This document shows positions 53,349 through 61,478 of a stretch of 64,000 bases of DNA, in pieces; within the stretch, counting starts at the first letter, position 1, and every line of letters starts with the position of its first letter. Position numbers and translations under genes: made by a program. The stretch is from an uncultured Flavobacteriaceae bacterium (GTDB lineage: Bacteria > Bacteroidota > Bacteroidia > Flavobacteriales > Flavobacteriaceae). The DNA is taken from NCBI GenBank assembly GCA_905181835.1, contig CAJIZF010000004.1, forward strand, positions 434,001 to 498,000, written 5' to 3'. The notes beneath the pieces were generated by a model, which saw nothing but the letters and a program-made list of their open reading frames with translations, did not search any database and was not told the origin of the DNA.

Positions 53349-54572
53349 AAGTCAGACGTAATTATAATCGGTGGAGGAGCTGCAGGCTTTTTTTCTGCAA
53401 TTAATATTGCTGAAAACAACCCTGGATTAAAAATTACAATTCTTGAACGAGGTAGCGAGGTATTAACTAAGGTTCGAATTTCTGGCGGTGGTCGTTGCAA
53501 TGTAACTCATGCAGAATTTATTCCAAATCAACTAAGCTTAAATTATCCAAGAGGCGAAAAAGAATTGCTAGGTCCATTTCATACCTTTATGACTGGAGAT
53601 ACCATGGAGTGGTTTGAAAAAAAAGGGATACCACTTAAAATAGAAGAAGATGGAAGAATTTTTCCTGAAAGTAATTCTTCACAAGCCATTATTGATTGTT
53701 TTATAAAGGAAACAGAAAGACTAAATATTGAAGTTTTAAAACAACATCCAGTTAAGTCGTTTAAGAAAGAAATGAATAATTGGTTGGTTTCTACGGAAAA
53801 TAAAATATTTAGCAGTAAAAAGCTAATGATAGCTACCGGGAGTAATCCGAAGATATGGAGTTTTTTAAAGAATCTTGGGCATTCTATTGTCCCTCCAGTT
53901 CCTTCGTTATTCACCTTCAATATTAACGATAATCGTATTAAAGATTTGCCGGGAGTTTCTACTTTGGCTTCGGTAAGTGTATTATCAAAAGAGGGAACCA
54001 CCAAATTAAACTCTGAAGGGCCATTATTAATAACTCACTGGGGACTTAGTGGTCCCGCTATTTTAAAATTATCAGCCTGGGGTGCAGTCGATTTATTTGA
54101 TGTAAACTATCAATTTAGAATAAAAGTAAATTGGTTAATAAGCGAAACTGAAGAGTCTGTTTTTGAACGATTAAAAGAATTAAAAAATAAGCACACTAAA
54201 AAATTTTTATATACCAACACTCAATTAGGTTTGCCAAAAAGACTATGGCAGAATTTATTAGCGGCTTCTAAAATTCTTGAAAATCAAAAATGGGCAGAGA
54301 CCACTCATTTTCAATTAAAAGAACTGGCATCCCAATTAACACAATCGATTTTTCATGTTCAAGGTAAAAGTACTTTTAAGGAAGAATTTGTAACTGCCGG
54401 GGGTATTGATTTAAAAGAAATAAATTTTAAGAGATACGAAAGTAAGATTCATAAAGGATTGTTTTTTGCTGGAGAAGTTCTAAATATCGATGCTATCACG
54501 GGAGGCTTCAATTTTCAGAATGCTTGGACAGGAGGGTTTATAGCTGCAAAAGCAATTGCAACTAAAGACTAA
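53349..54572 (+). CDS. BaiN/HI0933-type NAD(P)/FAD oxidoreductase, initiation codon missing
   Basis: About 407 codons, the usual family length. The N-terminal FAD motif VIIIGGGAAGFFSAIN and the SGGGRCNVTH motif are encoded between 53358 and 53520, but no ATG, GTG or TTG exists in frame between the upstream TAA near 53279 and a TTG at 53565. Homologues begin right at Met-x-D-V; here the corresponding codon at 53349-53351 is AAG. The C-terminus has the typical GFNFQNAWTGGFIA. Either the start codon was lost by mutation, a non-standard codon is used, or a base is wrong. Start position is therefore an inference. Confidence 0.7.
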   Translation, partial: KSDVIIIGGGAAGFFSAINIAENNPGLKITILERGSEVLTKVRISGGGRCNVTHAEFIPNQLSLNYPRGEKELLGPFHTFMTGDTMEWFEKKGIPLKIEEDGRIFPESNSSQAIIDCFIKETERLNIEVLKQHPVKSFKKEMNNWLVSTENKIFSSKKLMIATGSNPKIWSFLKNLGHSIVPPVPSLFTFNINDNRIKDLPGVSTLASVSVLSKEGTTKLNSEGPLLITHWGLSGPAILKLSAWGAVDLFDVNYQFRIKVNWLISETEESVFERLKELKNKHTKKFLYTNTQLGLPKRLWQNLLAASKILENQKWAETTHFQLKELASQLTQSIFHVQGKSTFKEEFVTAGGIDLKEINFKRYESKIHKGLFFAGEVLNIDAITGGFNFQNAWTGGFIAAKAIATKD

Positions 54573-54609
54573 AAATATTGAATTAGCTTTTAAGAACTAA
54601 GAAAACATT

Positions 54610-54617
54610 TATCTTTG
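54610..54617 (+). promoter_or_regulatory. Bacteroidota -7 element for mevalonate genes
   Basis: TATCTTTG fits TAnnTTTG, ending 18 bases before the mvaD ATG at 54636. It supports that start over a TTG inside the element. Confidence 0.45.
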
Positions 54618-54635
54618 ATCTCATATTATGTGATT

Positions 54636-55721
54636 ATGATTGAATCTGATTTTTTACCAAAAGATTATAGCGATTTACCATCCAATGGGAATGTAACTTG
54701 GGAGTCTCCAAGTAACATTGCGCTTATAAAATATTGGGGAAAATATGGTGAGCAATTACCAGCCAACAGCTCCTTAAGCTTTACATTAAGTAATTGTAAG
54801 ACTAAAACAGTATTAAAATATCAATTAAAAAAAGAAGCCTCAAAAAGCTTTGATTTTGAAATTTTCCTTGATGATAAACCTGCGCCTGATTTTAAACCTA
54901 AAGTTGAATTGTTTTTTAAAAGAGTGGAACCTTATTTGCCATTTTTAAAAGCCTTTAATTTTGAAATAGCGACTACCAATACCTTTCCTCATAGCAGTGG
55001 TATTGCTTCTTCTGCAAGCGGAATGAGTGCGCTAGCATGTTGTCTTATAGACCTCGAAAAAAAAATCAGTAATGAAGAAAATTCAGATGAATATTGGATT
55101 CAAAAGAGTTCCTTTATAGCTAGGTTAGGTTCAGGATCTGCATGTAGAAGCTTGGAGGGAAACATAGTCGTGTGGGGTGATCACTCAAAAATTGAAAACA
55201 GCTCCAATTTGTTTGGCGTTAAATACGAGGGTGAAGTTCATGAAAATTTTAAGAACTATCAGGATACTATATTGTTAGTTGATAAAGGCGAAAAGCAAGT
55301 AAGTAGTTCAGTTGGACACAATTTAATGCATCAGCACCCATTTGCCACGAAGAGATTTGAACAAGCAAACGAAAATATAACTCGATTGGTACCAGTTTTG
55401 AAAAGTGGTAATCTCTCAAAATTTATTGAAATAGTTGAAAGTGAAGCCTTAACGCTCCATGCCATGATGATGACCTCCTTACCTTATTTTATTTTAATAA
55501 AACCAAATACCTTAGAAATTATTAATAAAATCTGGGAATATAGAAGGAAACTAAATTCCAATGTATGTTTTACTTTAGATGCTGGTGCTAATTTACATCT
55601 GTTATATCCTGAAAATGAAAAAGACCTTATTTTAGAATTTATTAAAAATGAGTTAGTTGCTTATTGTCAAAATGGACAGTATATTTGCGACCAAGTTGGA
55701 ATTGGAGCAAAAAAAATGTAA
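54636..55721 (+). CDS. mvaD: Diphosphomevalonate decarboxylase
   Basis: ATP-dependent decarboxylation of mevalonate diphosphate to isopentenyl diphosphate. The 361 residues carry the GHMP-kinase fold: the NIALIKYWGKYG segment (near 27-38), the phosphate-binding loop PHSSGIASSASG (near 115-126), and the GSGSACRS motif. Start ATG at 54636 follows a -7 element. It is followed at 24 bases by mevalonate kinase. Confidence 0.93.
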   Translation: MIESDFLPKDYSDLPSNGNVTWESPSNIALIKYWGKYGEQLPANSSLSFTLSNCKTKTVLKYQLKKEASKSFDFEIFLDDKPAPDFKPKVELFFKRVEPYLPFLKAFNFEIATTNTFPHSSGIASSASGMSALACCLIDLEKKISNEENSDEYWIQKSSFIARLGSGSACRSLEGNIVVWGDHSKIENSSNLFGVKYEGEVHENFKNYQDTILLVDKGEKQVSSSVGHNLMHQHPFATKRFEQANENITRLVPVLKSGNLSKFIEIVESEALTLHAMMMTSLPYFILIKPNTLEIINKIWEYRRKLNSNVCFTLDAGANLHLLYPENEKDLILEFIKNELVAYCQNGQYICDQVGIGAKKM

Positions 55722-55745
55722 CTTTAACCAACCAAAAAGATTTTA

Positions 55746-56684
55746 ATGTACGGACCCTTATTTTATTCAAAAATATTACTCTTTGGAGAGTATGGAATTA
55801 TTAAAGATTCAAGGGGATTATCGATTCCTTATAATTTTTATAACGGTGCTCTAAAAATTGATGAATCTCTTACCAAAGCTCACCAAGAATCAAATCAAAA
55901 TTTAGAGCGTTTTTCTATTTATTTAGAAAACTTACAAACTGACAACGCCAAGTTGGTTTCTTTTGATATTGAAAAATTAAAAAAGGATATTGAAAAAGGG
56001 TTGTATTTCGACTCTAGTATTCCCCAAGGATATGGTGTTGGTAGTAGCGGCGCACTTGTAGCAGCTATTTACGATAAATATACCTCTGAAAAAATAACGG
56101 TTTTAGAGAATTTAACAAGAGATAAGTTGTTGAAATTAAAAGCTATTTTTTCAATTATGGAGTCTTTTTTTCATGGAAAATCCTCTGGATTAGATCCATT
56201 AAATAGTTATTTGAGTCTGCCGATATTGATTAACTCAAAAGATCACATTGAACCAGCAGGAATCCCATCACAACTTAGAGATGGAAAAGGGGCAATTTTT
56301 TTATTGGATAGCGGTAAAACCGGTGAAACAGCACCGATGGTTCAACTATTTATGGAAAAGATGAAGGAAGAAGGATTTCGTAAAATGGTAAAAAATCAAT
56401 TTGTAAAACATACCGATGCTTGTGTTTCAGACTTTTTACAAGGAAACATCAATTCTTTATTTAGTAATGTAAAAAAGTTATCTAAGGTTGTTTTGGACAA
56501 TTTTAAACCAATGATTCCTAATGAGTTTCACACCTTGTGGAAAAAAGGAATAGAAACCAATGCCTATTACCTCAAACTTTGTGGATCTGGCGGAGGTGGT
56601 TATATGTTGGGTTTTACCGAAGATGTAGATCAAGCCAAAAAAGCGCTCAAAGATTATAAACTAGAAGTAGTCTATAGTTTTTAA
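55746..56684 (+). CDS. GHMP kinase, probable mevalonate kinase
   Basis: A 312-residue GHMP kinase. It has KILLFGEYGIIKD near the N-terminus, the ATP-binding loop PQGYGVGSSGALVA (near 95-108) and the C-terminal KLCGSGGGGYMLGF motif. Being between mvaD and the prenyltransferase it most likely phosphorylates mevalonate. The phosphomevalonate kinase gene is not in this window. Gap to the next gene is 11 bases. Confidence 0.85.
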   Translation: MYGPLFYSKILLFGEYGIIKDSRGLSIPYNFYNGALKIDESLTKAHQESNQNLERFSIYLENLQTDNAKLVSFDIEKLKKDIEKGLYFDSSIPQGYGVGSSGALVAAIYDKYTSEKITVLENLTRDKLLKLKAIFSIMESFFHGKSSGLDPLNSYLSLPILINSKDHIEPAGIPSQLRDGKGAIFLLDSGKTGETAPMVQLFMEKMKEEGFRKMVKNQFVKHTDACVSDFLQGNINSLFSNVKKLSKVVLDNFKPMIPNEFHTLWKKGIETNAYYLKLCGSGGGGYMLGFTEDVDQAKKALKDYKLEVVYSF

Positions 56685-56695
56685 TATTCCATCTT

Positions 56696-57592
56696 ATGTT
56701 TAGTAGAAAGCAAAAATACTTTTTCTTTAAGTTATTTAGCTTGTTTTCAATTGTGAGAGGTTACAATATATTAATCATCATAATTGCACAATATCTCACC
56801 TCTATTTACATTTTAGCTCCCCAACTTTCCATTAAAGAAATTCTCTTTGATTTTAACCTTTTTATGATTGTACTAGCCTCTGCAACCGCAATTGCTTCTG
56901 GATATATTATTAATAATTTTTACGATTCCGAAAAGGATTTAATTAATCGTCCTAATAAATCAATATTAGATAGGTTAGTAGGCCGGCGAACAAAACTTAA
57001 TTTTTATTTTATATTGAATTTTTTGTCGTTAGTTTCTGCGCTTTTTGTTTCGTATAAAGCAGCACTATTTTTCTTCTTATTTATTTTTGGAATTTGGTTT
57101 TATTCTCATAAACTCAAAAAATATCCTTTCATAGGAAACTTGGTTGCTGCCACTTTAGCAGTAATCCCTCTTTTTGCTGTTTTTATTTATTACAAAAATT
57201 TCGACCTGGTTATTTTCGTTCATGCTACTTTTTTATTCATCATAATATCGATGCGGGAATTGGTTAAAGATTTAGAAAATTTAAAAGGAGATCTTTTACA
57301 AAAATACCACACAATACCGGTCATTTACGGGAGTTTGGTTTCAAAAAAGATACTAACATTTTTGAGTATTCTGGCGTTACTTCCTACTTATTTGCTCATA
57401 GTTAAATTTGATATTGGTGCTATGGATTTTTATTTTTTAGGAAGTATAATAGCCCTTCTGATATTTGTTATTTTATTATGGAAATCAAACAAAAAACTAC
57501 ATTATTTGGTATTACATAATATTTTAAAATTCATTGTAGTTATTGGAGTATTTTGTATTTTTTTAATCAACGCAAATAGGATTTCATTTTAA
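56696..57592 (+). CDS. UbiA-type prenyltransferase (geranylgeranylglycerol-phosphate transferase-like)
   Basis: A 298-residue integral membrane protein with about eight or nine hydrophobic segments. The first Asp-rich motif reads NNFYDSEKD (about 67-75), followed by LINRPNK; the second is DLENLKGD (near 197-204). UbiA enzymes attach prenyl chains to aromatic or glycerol-phosphate acceptors. This Bacteroidota group is commonly annotated as geranylgeranylglycerol-phosphate geranylgeranyltransferase, but menaquinone synthesis or another acceptor cannot be excluded. It shares the mevalonate transcript. Confidence 0.8.
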   Translation: MFSRKQKYFFFKLFSLFSIVRGYNILIIIIAQYLTSIYILAPQLSIKEILFDFNLFMIVLASATAIASGYIINNFYDSEKDLINRPNKSILDRLVGRRTKLNFYFILNFLSLVSALFVSYKAALFFFLFIFGIWFYSHKLKKYPFIGNLVAATLAVIPLFAVFIYYKNFDLVIFVHATFLFIIISMRELVKDLENLKGDLLQKYHTIPVIYGSLVSKKILTFLSILALLPTYLLIVKFDIGAMDFYFLGSIIALLIFVILLWKSNKKLHYLVLHNILKFIVVIGVFCIFLINANRISF

Positions 57593-57612
57593 ATTTTTAG
57601 TATTTTTAATGG

Positions 57613-58569
57613 ATGAAAAATAATCATTTATTAAAAGTTGCATTAGCTCAAATAAGTCCTGTTTGGTTTAAAAAAAAGGCGACTCTTCTAAAAATAAAAA
57701 ATAGTATCTCTGAGGCTGCCAAAAACCATGCAGAGCTTATTATTTTTGGAGAAGGATTACTGCCTGGGTATCCCTTTTGGTTAGCCCTTACTAACGGAGC
57801 TGCTTGGAATACAAAAATGAACAAAGAGCTACATGCACATTATATAAATAACTCAGTCACTATAGAAAATGGTGATTTAAACGAACTATGTACTTTAGCT
57901 AAAAAACATCAAATTGCAATTTATTTAGGCATTATTGAATGCCCTAAAGATAGAGGGGGGCATAGTCTTTATGCTTCGTTGGTCTATATTAATTCGCTTG
58001 GTTCGATTCAATCGGTCCATCGTAAATTACAACCTACTTATGACGAAAGACTCACTTGGTCTCCTGGAGATGGTCATGGATTAAAAGTACATCCCCTAAA
58101 AAAATTTACTGTTGGGGGCTTAAATTGTTGGGAAAATTGGATGCCCCTTCCAAGAGCTTCGCTATATGCTCAAGGAGAAGATTTACATATCGCAGTTTGG
58201 CCGGGAAGCGACCACAATACCAAAGACATTACCCGTTTTATTGCTAAGGAGTCAAGAAGTTTTGTAATTTCAGTTTCTTCGTTAATGACCAAGGAAGATT
58301 TTCCAAGTGACACTCATTATTTTAAGGAAATAGTGGCAAATTCTCCTGACATTTTAGCCAATGGAGGTAGCTGTATTGCTGGGCCAGATGGAGAATGGTT
58401 GGTAGCTCCAGTTCTTTTAAAAGAGGGAAATATATACCACACCTTAGATTTTAATAGGGTCCTTGAGGAACGTCAAAATTTTGATCCTGCAGGTCATTAT
58501 TCTCGCCCTGATGTCACCAAATTAATAGTTAACAGGGAACGACAATCTACCACAGATTTTAAAGATTAA
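57613..58569 (+). CDS. Nitrilase
   Basis: A 318-residue carbon-nitrogen hydrolase. The catalytic triad is Glu47 (FGEGLLPGYP), Lys138 (HRKLQPTYDERLTW) and Cys172 (NCWENWMP). The GYPFW and CWENxMP forms are those of true nitrilases rather than amidases. It is cytosolic; its substrate is unknown. It follows the prenyltransferase by 20 bases, probably by operon read-through rather than shared function. Confidence 0.88.
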   Translation: MKNNHLLKVALAQISPVWFKKKATLLKIKNSISEAAKNHAELIIFGEGLLPGYPFWLALTNGAAWNTKMNKELHAHYINNSVTIENGDLNELCTLAKKHQIAIYLGIIECPKDRGGHSLYASLVYINSLGSIQSVHRKLQPTYDERLTWSPGDGHGLKVHPLKKFTVGGLNCWENWMPLPRASLYAQGEDLHIAVWPGSDHNTKDITRFIAKESRSFVISVSSLMTKEDFPSDTHYFKEIVANSPDILANGGSCIAGPDGEWLVAPVLLKEGNIYHTLDFNRVLEERQNFDPAGHYSRPDVTKLIVNRERQSTTDFKD

Positions 58570-58678
58570 CTACTTTTTGTTTCGTCTTGGGATTTCTTTT
58601 TTAGATGCTTTAAACCCAAAGACATTCCCTATCTTTGCAAAAATTAAAAAAAGCTGCCTAGGTAGTTAATATATTGAT

Positions 58679-59509
58679 ATGGCTAAACAACAAGACAATA
58701 AACGTAAAGGGAAATCATTTGATAAAGGTAAAAAATCAAAGTCTTTCAATAAAGCTGGGCGTGCATCTAATTCAAAACCGAACTTATCAAAAAAACCTTC
58801 TACCACTGCAGACGGAATTCGTTTAAATAAATACATTGCGAATTCAGGAATTTGCTCCAGAAGAGAGGCCGACATGTATATTCAAGTAGGAAGTGTTTCT
58901 GTAAACGGTTCTATTATCAACGAAATGGGTTTTAAAGTAAAACCTAATGACGAAGTAAAGTTTGATGGTAGAAGAATCAATCCAGAACCTAAAAGATATG
59001 TATTGTTAAATAAGCCAAAAGGCTTTGCAACCACAACGAGTGAGAGTAAAGGAAATACGGTGATGGATTTAGTTGCTAATGCATCAAACATTCCTTTGCA
59101 TCCCATTGGTCGATTGGGTAGAAATGCAACTGGCTTATTGCTGTTTACCAATGATGACGAGTTCATGCAAAAATTTACACGTCATGGCATTTCTCGTTTG
59201 TTTCATATTGAATTGGATAAAAATTTAAAAGCAGAAGATCTCCAAAGTATAAAAGAGGGAATTAAAATCAATGGTAAAACTATTGAAGTAGAAGAGATAA
59301 GTTGGGTGAATAATGCACCTAAAAAAGAGGTGGGTTTAAAAATCAAACACATCGGAAATAGTGTGATTAGAACTATTTTTGACCATTTAAAATACAATGT
59401 AGTGAAAGTAGACTGTGTTACAATAGGACCGCTTACTAAAAAAGATTTGTCTAGAGGGCGCTGGAGGCATTTAGATGAACAAGAAATGAATAATTTTAGT
59501 ATGCTTTAA
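58679..59509 (+). CDS. RsuA/RluB-family pseudouridine synthase with altered active site
   Basis: A 276-residue protein. A lysine-rich N-terminus (1-42) is followed by an S4 domain (RLNKYIANSGICSRREAD, about 48-65) and the catalytic domain. In the family the motif is GRLDxxTxGLLLFTND with Asp as catalytic residue. Here it is GRLGRNATGLLLFTND, with Gly147 at the Asp position. The later RxVRRMFE-type motif is also changed (NSVIRTIFDHL). It may be a catalytically dead RNA-binding relative, or this may be an accepted lineage form. Start ATG at 58679. Confidence 0.75.
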   Translation: MAKQQDNKRKGKSFDKGKKSKSFNKAGRASNSKPNLSKKPSTTADGIRLNKYIANSGICSRREADMYIQVGSVSVNGSIINEMGFKVKPNDEVKFDGRRINPEPKRYVLLNKPKGFATTTSESKGNTVMDLVANASNIPLHPIGRLGRNATGLLLFTNDDEFMQKFTRHGISRLFHIELDKNLKAEDLQSIKEGIKINGKTIEVEEISWVNNAPKKEVGLKIKHIGNSVIRTIFDHLKYNVVKVDCVTIGPLTKKDLSRGRWRHLDEQEMNNFSML

Positions 59510-59530
59510 CACCTAAAAAAGTTTTATAAC

Positions 59531-60928
59531 TTATAAGGGCCAATATACAATCAGTAACGATTGTATGATAAAAAAGATTAAAAAAGGGATGACTAAATAA
59601 CCCATAATATCTCTAGCTTGAAGTTTTACACCCTTACCCATAATAGGCATCACAATTAATAGATAGAAAGGTTGCAACATATTGCTTAAGCTCTCTCCGT
59701 AGGCCGTAGATAAAGATGCTCGAGCTATCATTGCAGTAATTTTTTCTTGAGGCAATCCTACCCCAATCTCTGTGATAGCATTTATTAAACTGGGTCCTAT
59801 AACCGCAAATTCTCCTCCTGCAGAAGGGATGGCAAAGTTGACAATTCCGCCTATTAAATAAGCAAAAAACGGATAAGTATCCAGCGTTGCTATCGATGCC
59901 ATCACTTCCCCTAATCGATCTCCTAAACCTGTATAAATCATAATCCCCATGATTCCCGCATAAAATGGATATTGAAATAAGATCCCTGATATATTACTGC
60001 TCGATCTTTTCATCGAAATTACATATCTAGCGGGTGTTTTGTGAAGTAACATTCCTATAATTAAGAATATAAAAATCATAATATTAAAATTTAGGTCCAG
60101 TCCTTTCGTGCTAAAATGAAAAATTATATAGGATAGCCCCATTAAAACTATAATCATTTGCAGAATTACACTATTGTTTAATGAATCTGAAATTGTTCTA
60201 TATGGTAAATTTAAACTAGTAGCTTCTTCTTTTATAGTTTGCTTATTTTTACGTTCATTCGAAACTAGTAAATCTTTTAATTCTTTATTTTCTGAAGATT
60301 TTGGACGCAACAAAAACATGACAAAAGGCGCCACAATTACCAATAAAAAAATCATTGCAATATTTAATGAAGATTGCAAGGTAAACGACGTAGGAATAAT
60401 ATCGTTAAGCACGCCGTTTTCAATTAAAAAATTATTTTCAGAATTTAAAAGTAGGGGAATAGAACTAGAGAGCCCTAAAACCCAACTGTTGAAGGAAAAA
60501 TAGACGCAGGCAATTAAAAAAGGATAATTGATTCCTTTTACTCGTAAAGCCAACTCTCTTGCTAATACACTAGTAATTACGAGCCAACCAAAGCTTACAA
60601 GAGAAAGAATCATTCCGATAAAAACTACCAAGAAATAAACTTGAGTGGGAGTCTTAATGTGTTTTGAAAGTGCATCAATTCCCTTTTTTACAGCGGGTGA
60701 TAAAGCAATACTAAATCCAGTGATTATTATTAAAACAATCTGCATGGCAAAGCTAATTAAATCGAAAAATCCGTGGTACCAAGATTTGATGATTTCAAAG
60801 AGACTAGCTTCTAACCAAATATAGGATCCGAATCCGGTTATGAAGGTAAGTAATATAGCAAATACAAATGCATTGGGCATATACCTGAGATATACTCTAG
60901 AGAAAAGCGCTCCTAATTGATGAATCAT
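59531..60928 (-). CDS. Short-chain fatty acid transporter (AtoE family)
   Basis: A 465-residue inner-membrane protein with about twelve hydrophobic segments. The SFNSWVLGLSSSIPLLL segment and the conserved GGEFAVIGPSLI and ATP-GESLSNMLQPF-type stretch near the C-terminus match the AtoE/TIGR00366 short-chain fatty acid uptake family. The gene is alone on its strand between the pseudouridine synthase and a tRNA pair. Nearby acs at 12 kb could use the acetate taken up, but the two are not linked. Confidence 0.85.
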   Translation of the reverse strand: MIHQLGALFSRVYLRYMPNAFVFAILLTFITGFGSYIWLEASLFEIIKSWYHGFFDLISFAMQIVLIIITGFSIALSPAVKKGIDALSKHIKTPTQVYFLVVFIGMILSLVSFGWLVITSVLARELALRVKGINYPFLIACVYFSFNSWVLGLSSSIPLLLNSENNFLIENGVLNDIIPTSFTLQSSLNIAMIFLLVIVAPFVMFLLRPKSSENKELKDLLVSNERKNKQTIKEEATSLNLPYRTISDSLNNSVILQMIIVLMGLSYIIFHFSTKGLDLNFNIMIFIFLIIGMLLHKTPARYVISMKRSSSNISGILFQYPFYAGIMGIMIYTGLGDRLGEVMASIATLDTYPFFAYLIGGIVNFAIPSAGGEFAVIGPSLINAITEIGVGLPQEKITAMIARASLSTAYGESLSNMLQPFYLLIVMPIMGKGVKLQARDIMGYLVIPFLIFFIIQSLLIVYWPL

Positions 60929-61004
60929 TCCTTTAGGTTTAAATGAATTATGTCCACTAAATTACTAAAAATGATAAATCTTATCTTTTACAAGTGACTT
61001 TTTT

Positions 61005-61042
61005 TTACAAAAAAACCCGTAATAAATTTATTACGGGTTTTG
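61005..61042 (-). terminator. Terminator after the tRNA-Gly/tRNA-Leu pair
   Basis: A perfect 30-base palindrome (61012-61041) directly downstream of tRNA-Leu on the minus strand, followed there by a T run. Confidence 0.9.
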
Positions 61043-61128
61043 TACTGAAGACGGGACTTGAACCCGTACGGACATTACTGTCCACTGGATTTTAAGTCCA
61101 GCGTGTCTACCAATTCCACCACTTCAGC
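61043..61128 (-). tRNA. tRNA-Leu (TAA)
   Basis: Minus strand. Acceptor GCTGAAG pairs with CTTCAGT, the outermost being a G-T pair, discriminator A. Anticodon stem CTGGA/TCCAG encloses CTTAAAA, anticodon TAA (plus-strand 61092-61094). It has a long variable arm. CCA is not encoded. Confidence 0.96.
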
Positions 61129-61157
61129 TTGTGGTTTTTTATCGAAAATTCGAATCG

Positions 61158-61230
61158 AGCGAAAAACGGGATTCGAACCCGCGACCTCCACCTTGGCAAG
61201 GTGGCGCTCTACCAACTGAGCTATTTTCGC
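61158..61230 (-). tRNA. tRNA-Gly (GCC)
   Basis: Minus strand, 73 bases. Acceptor GCGAAAA pairs with TTTTCGC, discriminator T. Anticodon loop TTGCCAA between CCACC/GGTGG gives GCC (plus-strand 61195-61197). It lies 29 bases upstream of tRNA-Leu(TAA) and shares its transcript. Confidence 0.97.
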
Positions 61231-61265
61231 AAATAAATGAGCTAGCTTTGCTGTCAAAGCGGTTG

Positions 61266-61295
61266 CAAATTTAAAACTTTTAAAGTAACATCAAA
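61266..61295 (-). promoter_or_regulatory. Promoter of the tRNA-Gly/tRNA-Leu unit
   Basis: On the minus strand TTTG (61295-61292) and TAAATTTG (61273-61266) are 18 bases apart, 35 bases before tRNA-Gly. Confidence 0.8.
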
Positions 61296-61422
61296 GTATT
61301 TTTAAAGAAAAAAAATTAATAATTTAATTCATTGGATGTTCCAATTGATCTATAATTTTTTCATTTTTTTTATTAGTTGAATTTGTAGATTTAGTTTGTT
61401 TTTCTTTTAAAATCATTTAAAA

Positions 61423-61475
61423 ATGGAATATATCCATAACTATATTGGAAATATTCCATAATTTATATATATTTG
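61423..61475 (+). promoter_or_regulatory. Two operator palindromes and promoter of the S24 repressor
   Basis: ATGGAATATATCCAT (61423-61437) and TGGAAATATTCCA (61446-61458) are two related palindromes whose centres are 22 bases apart, two helical turns. The second covers the expected -33 region of a TATATTTG -7 element at 61468-61475. The ATG of the regulator is at 61479, so transcription should begin on or next to it. This arrangement suggests autorepression and a leaderless mRNA. Confidence 0.65.
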
Positions 61476-61478
61476 AGT

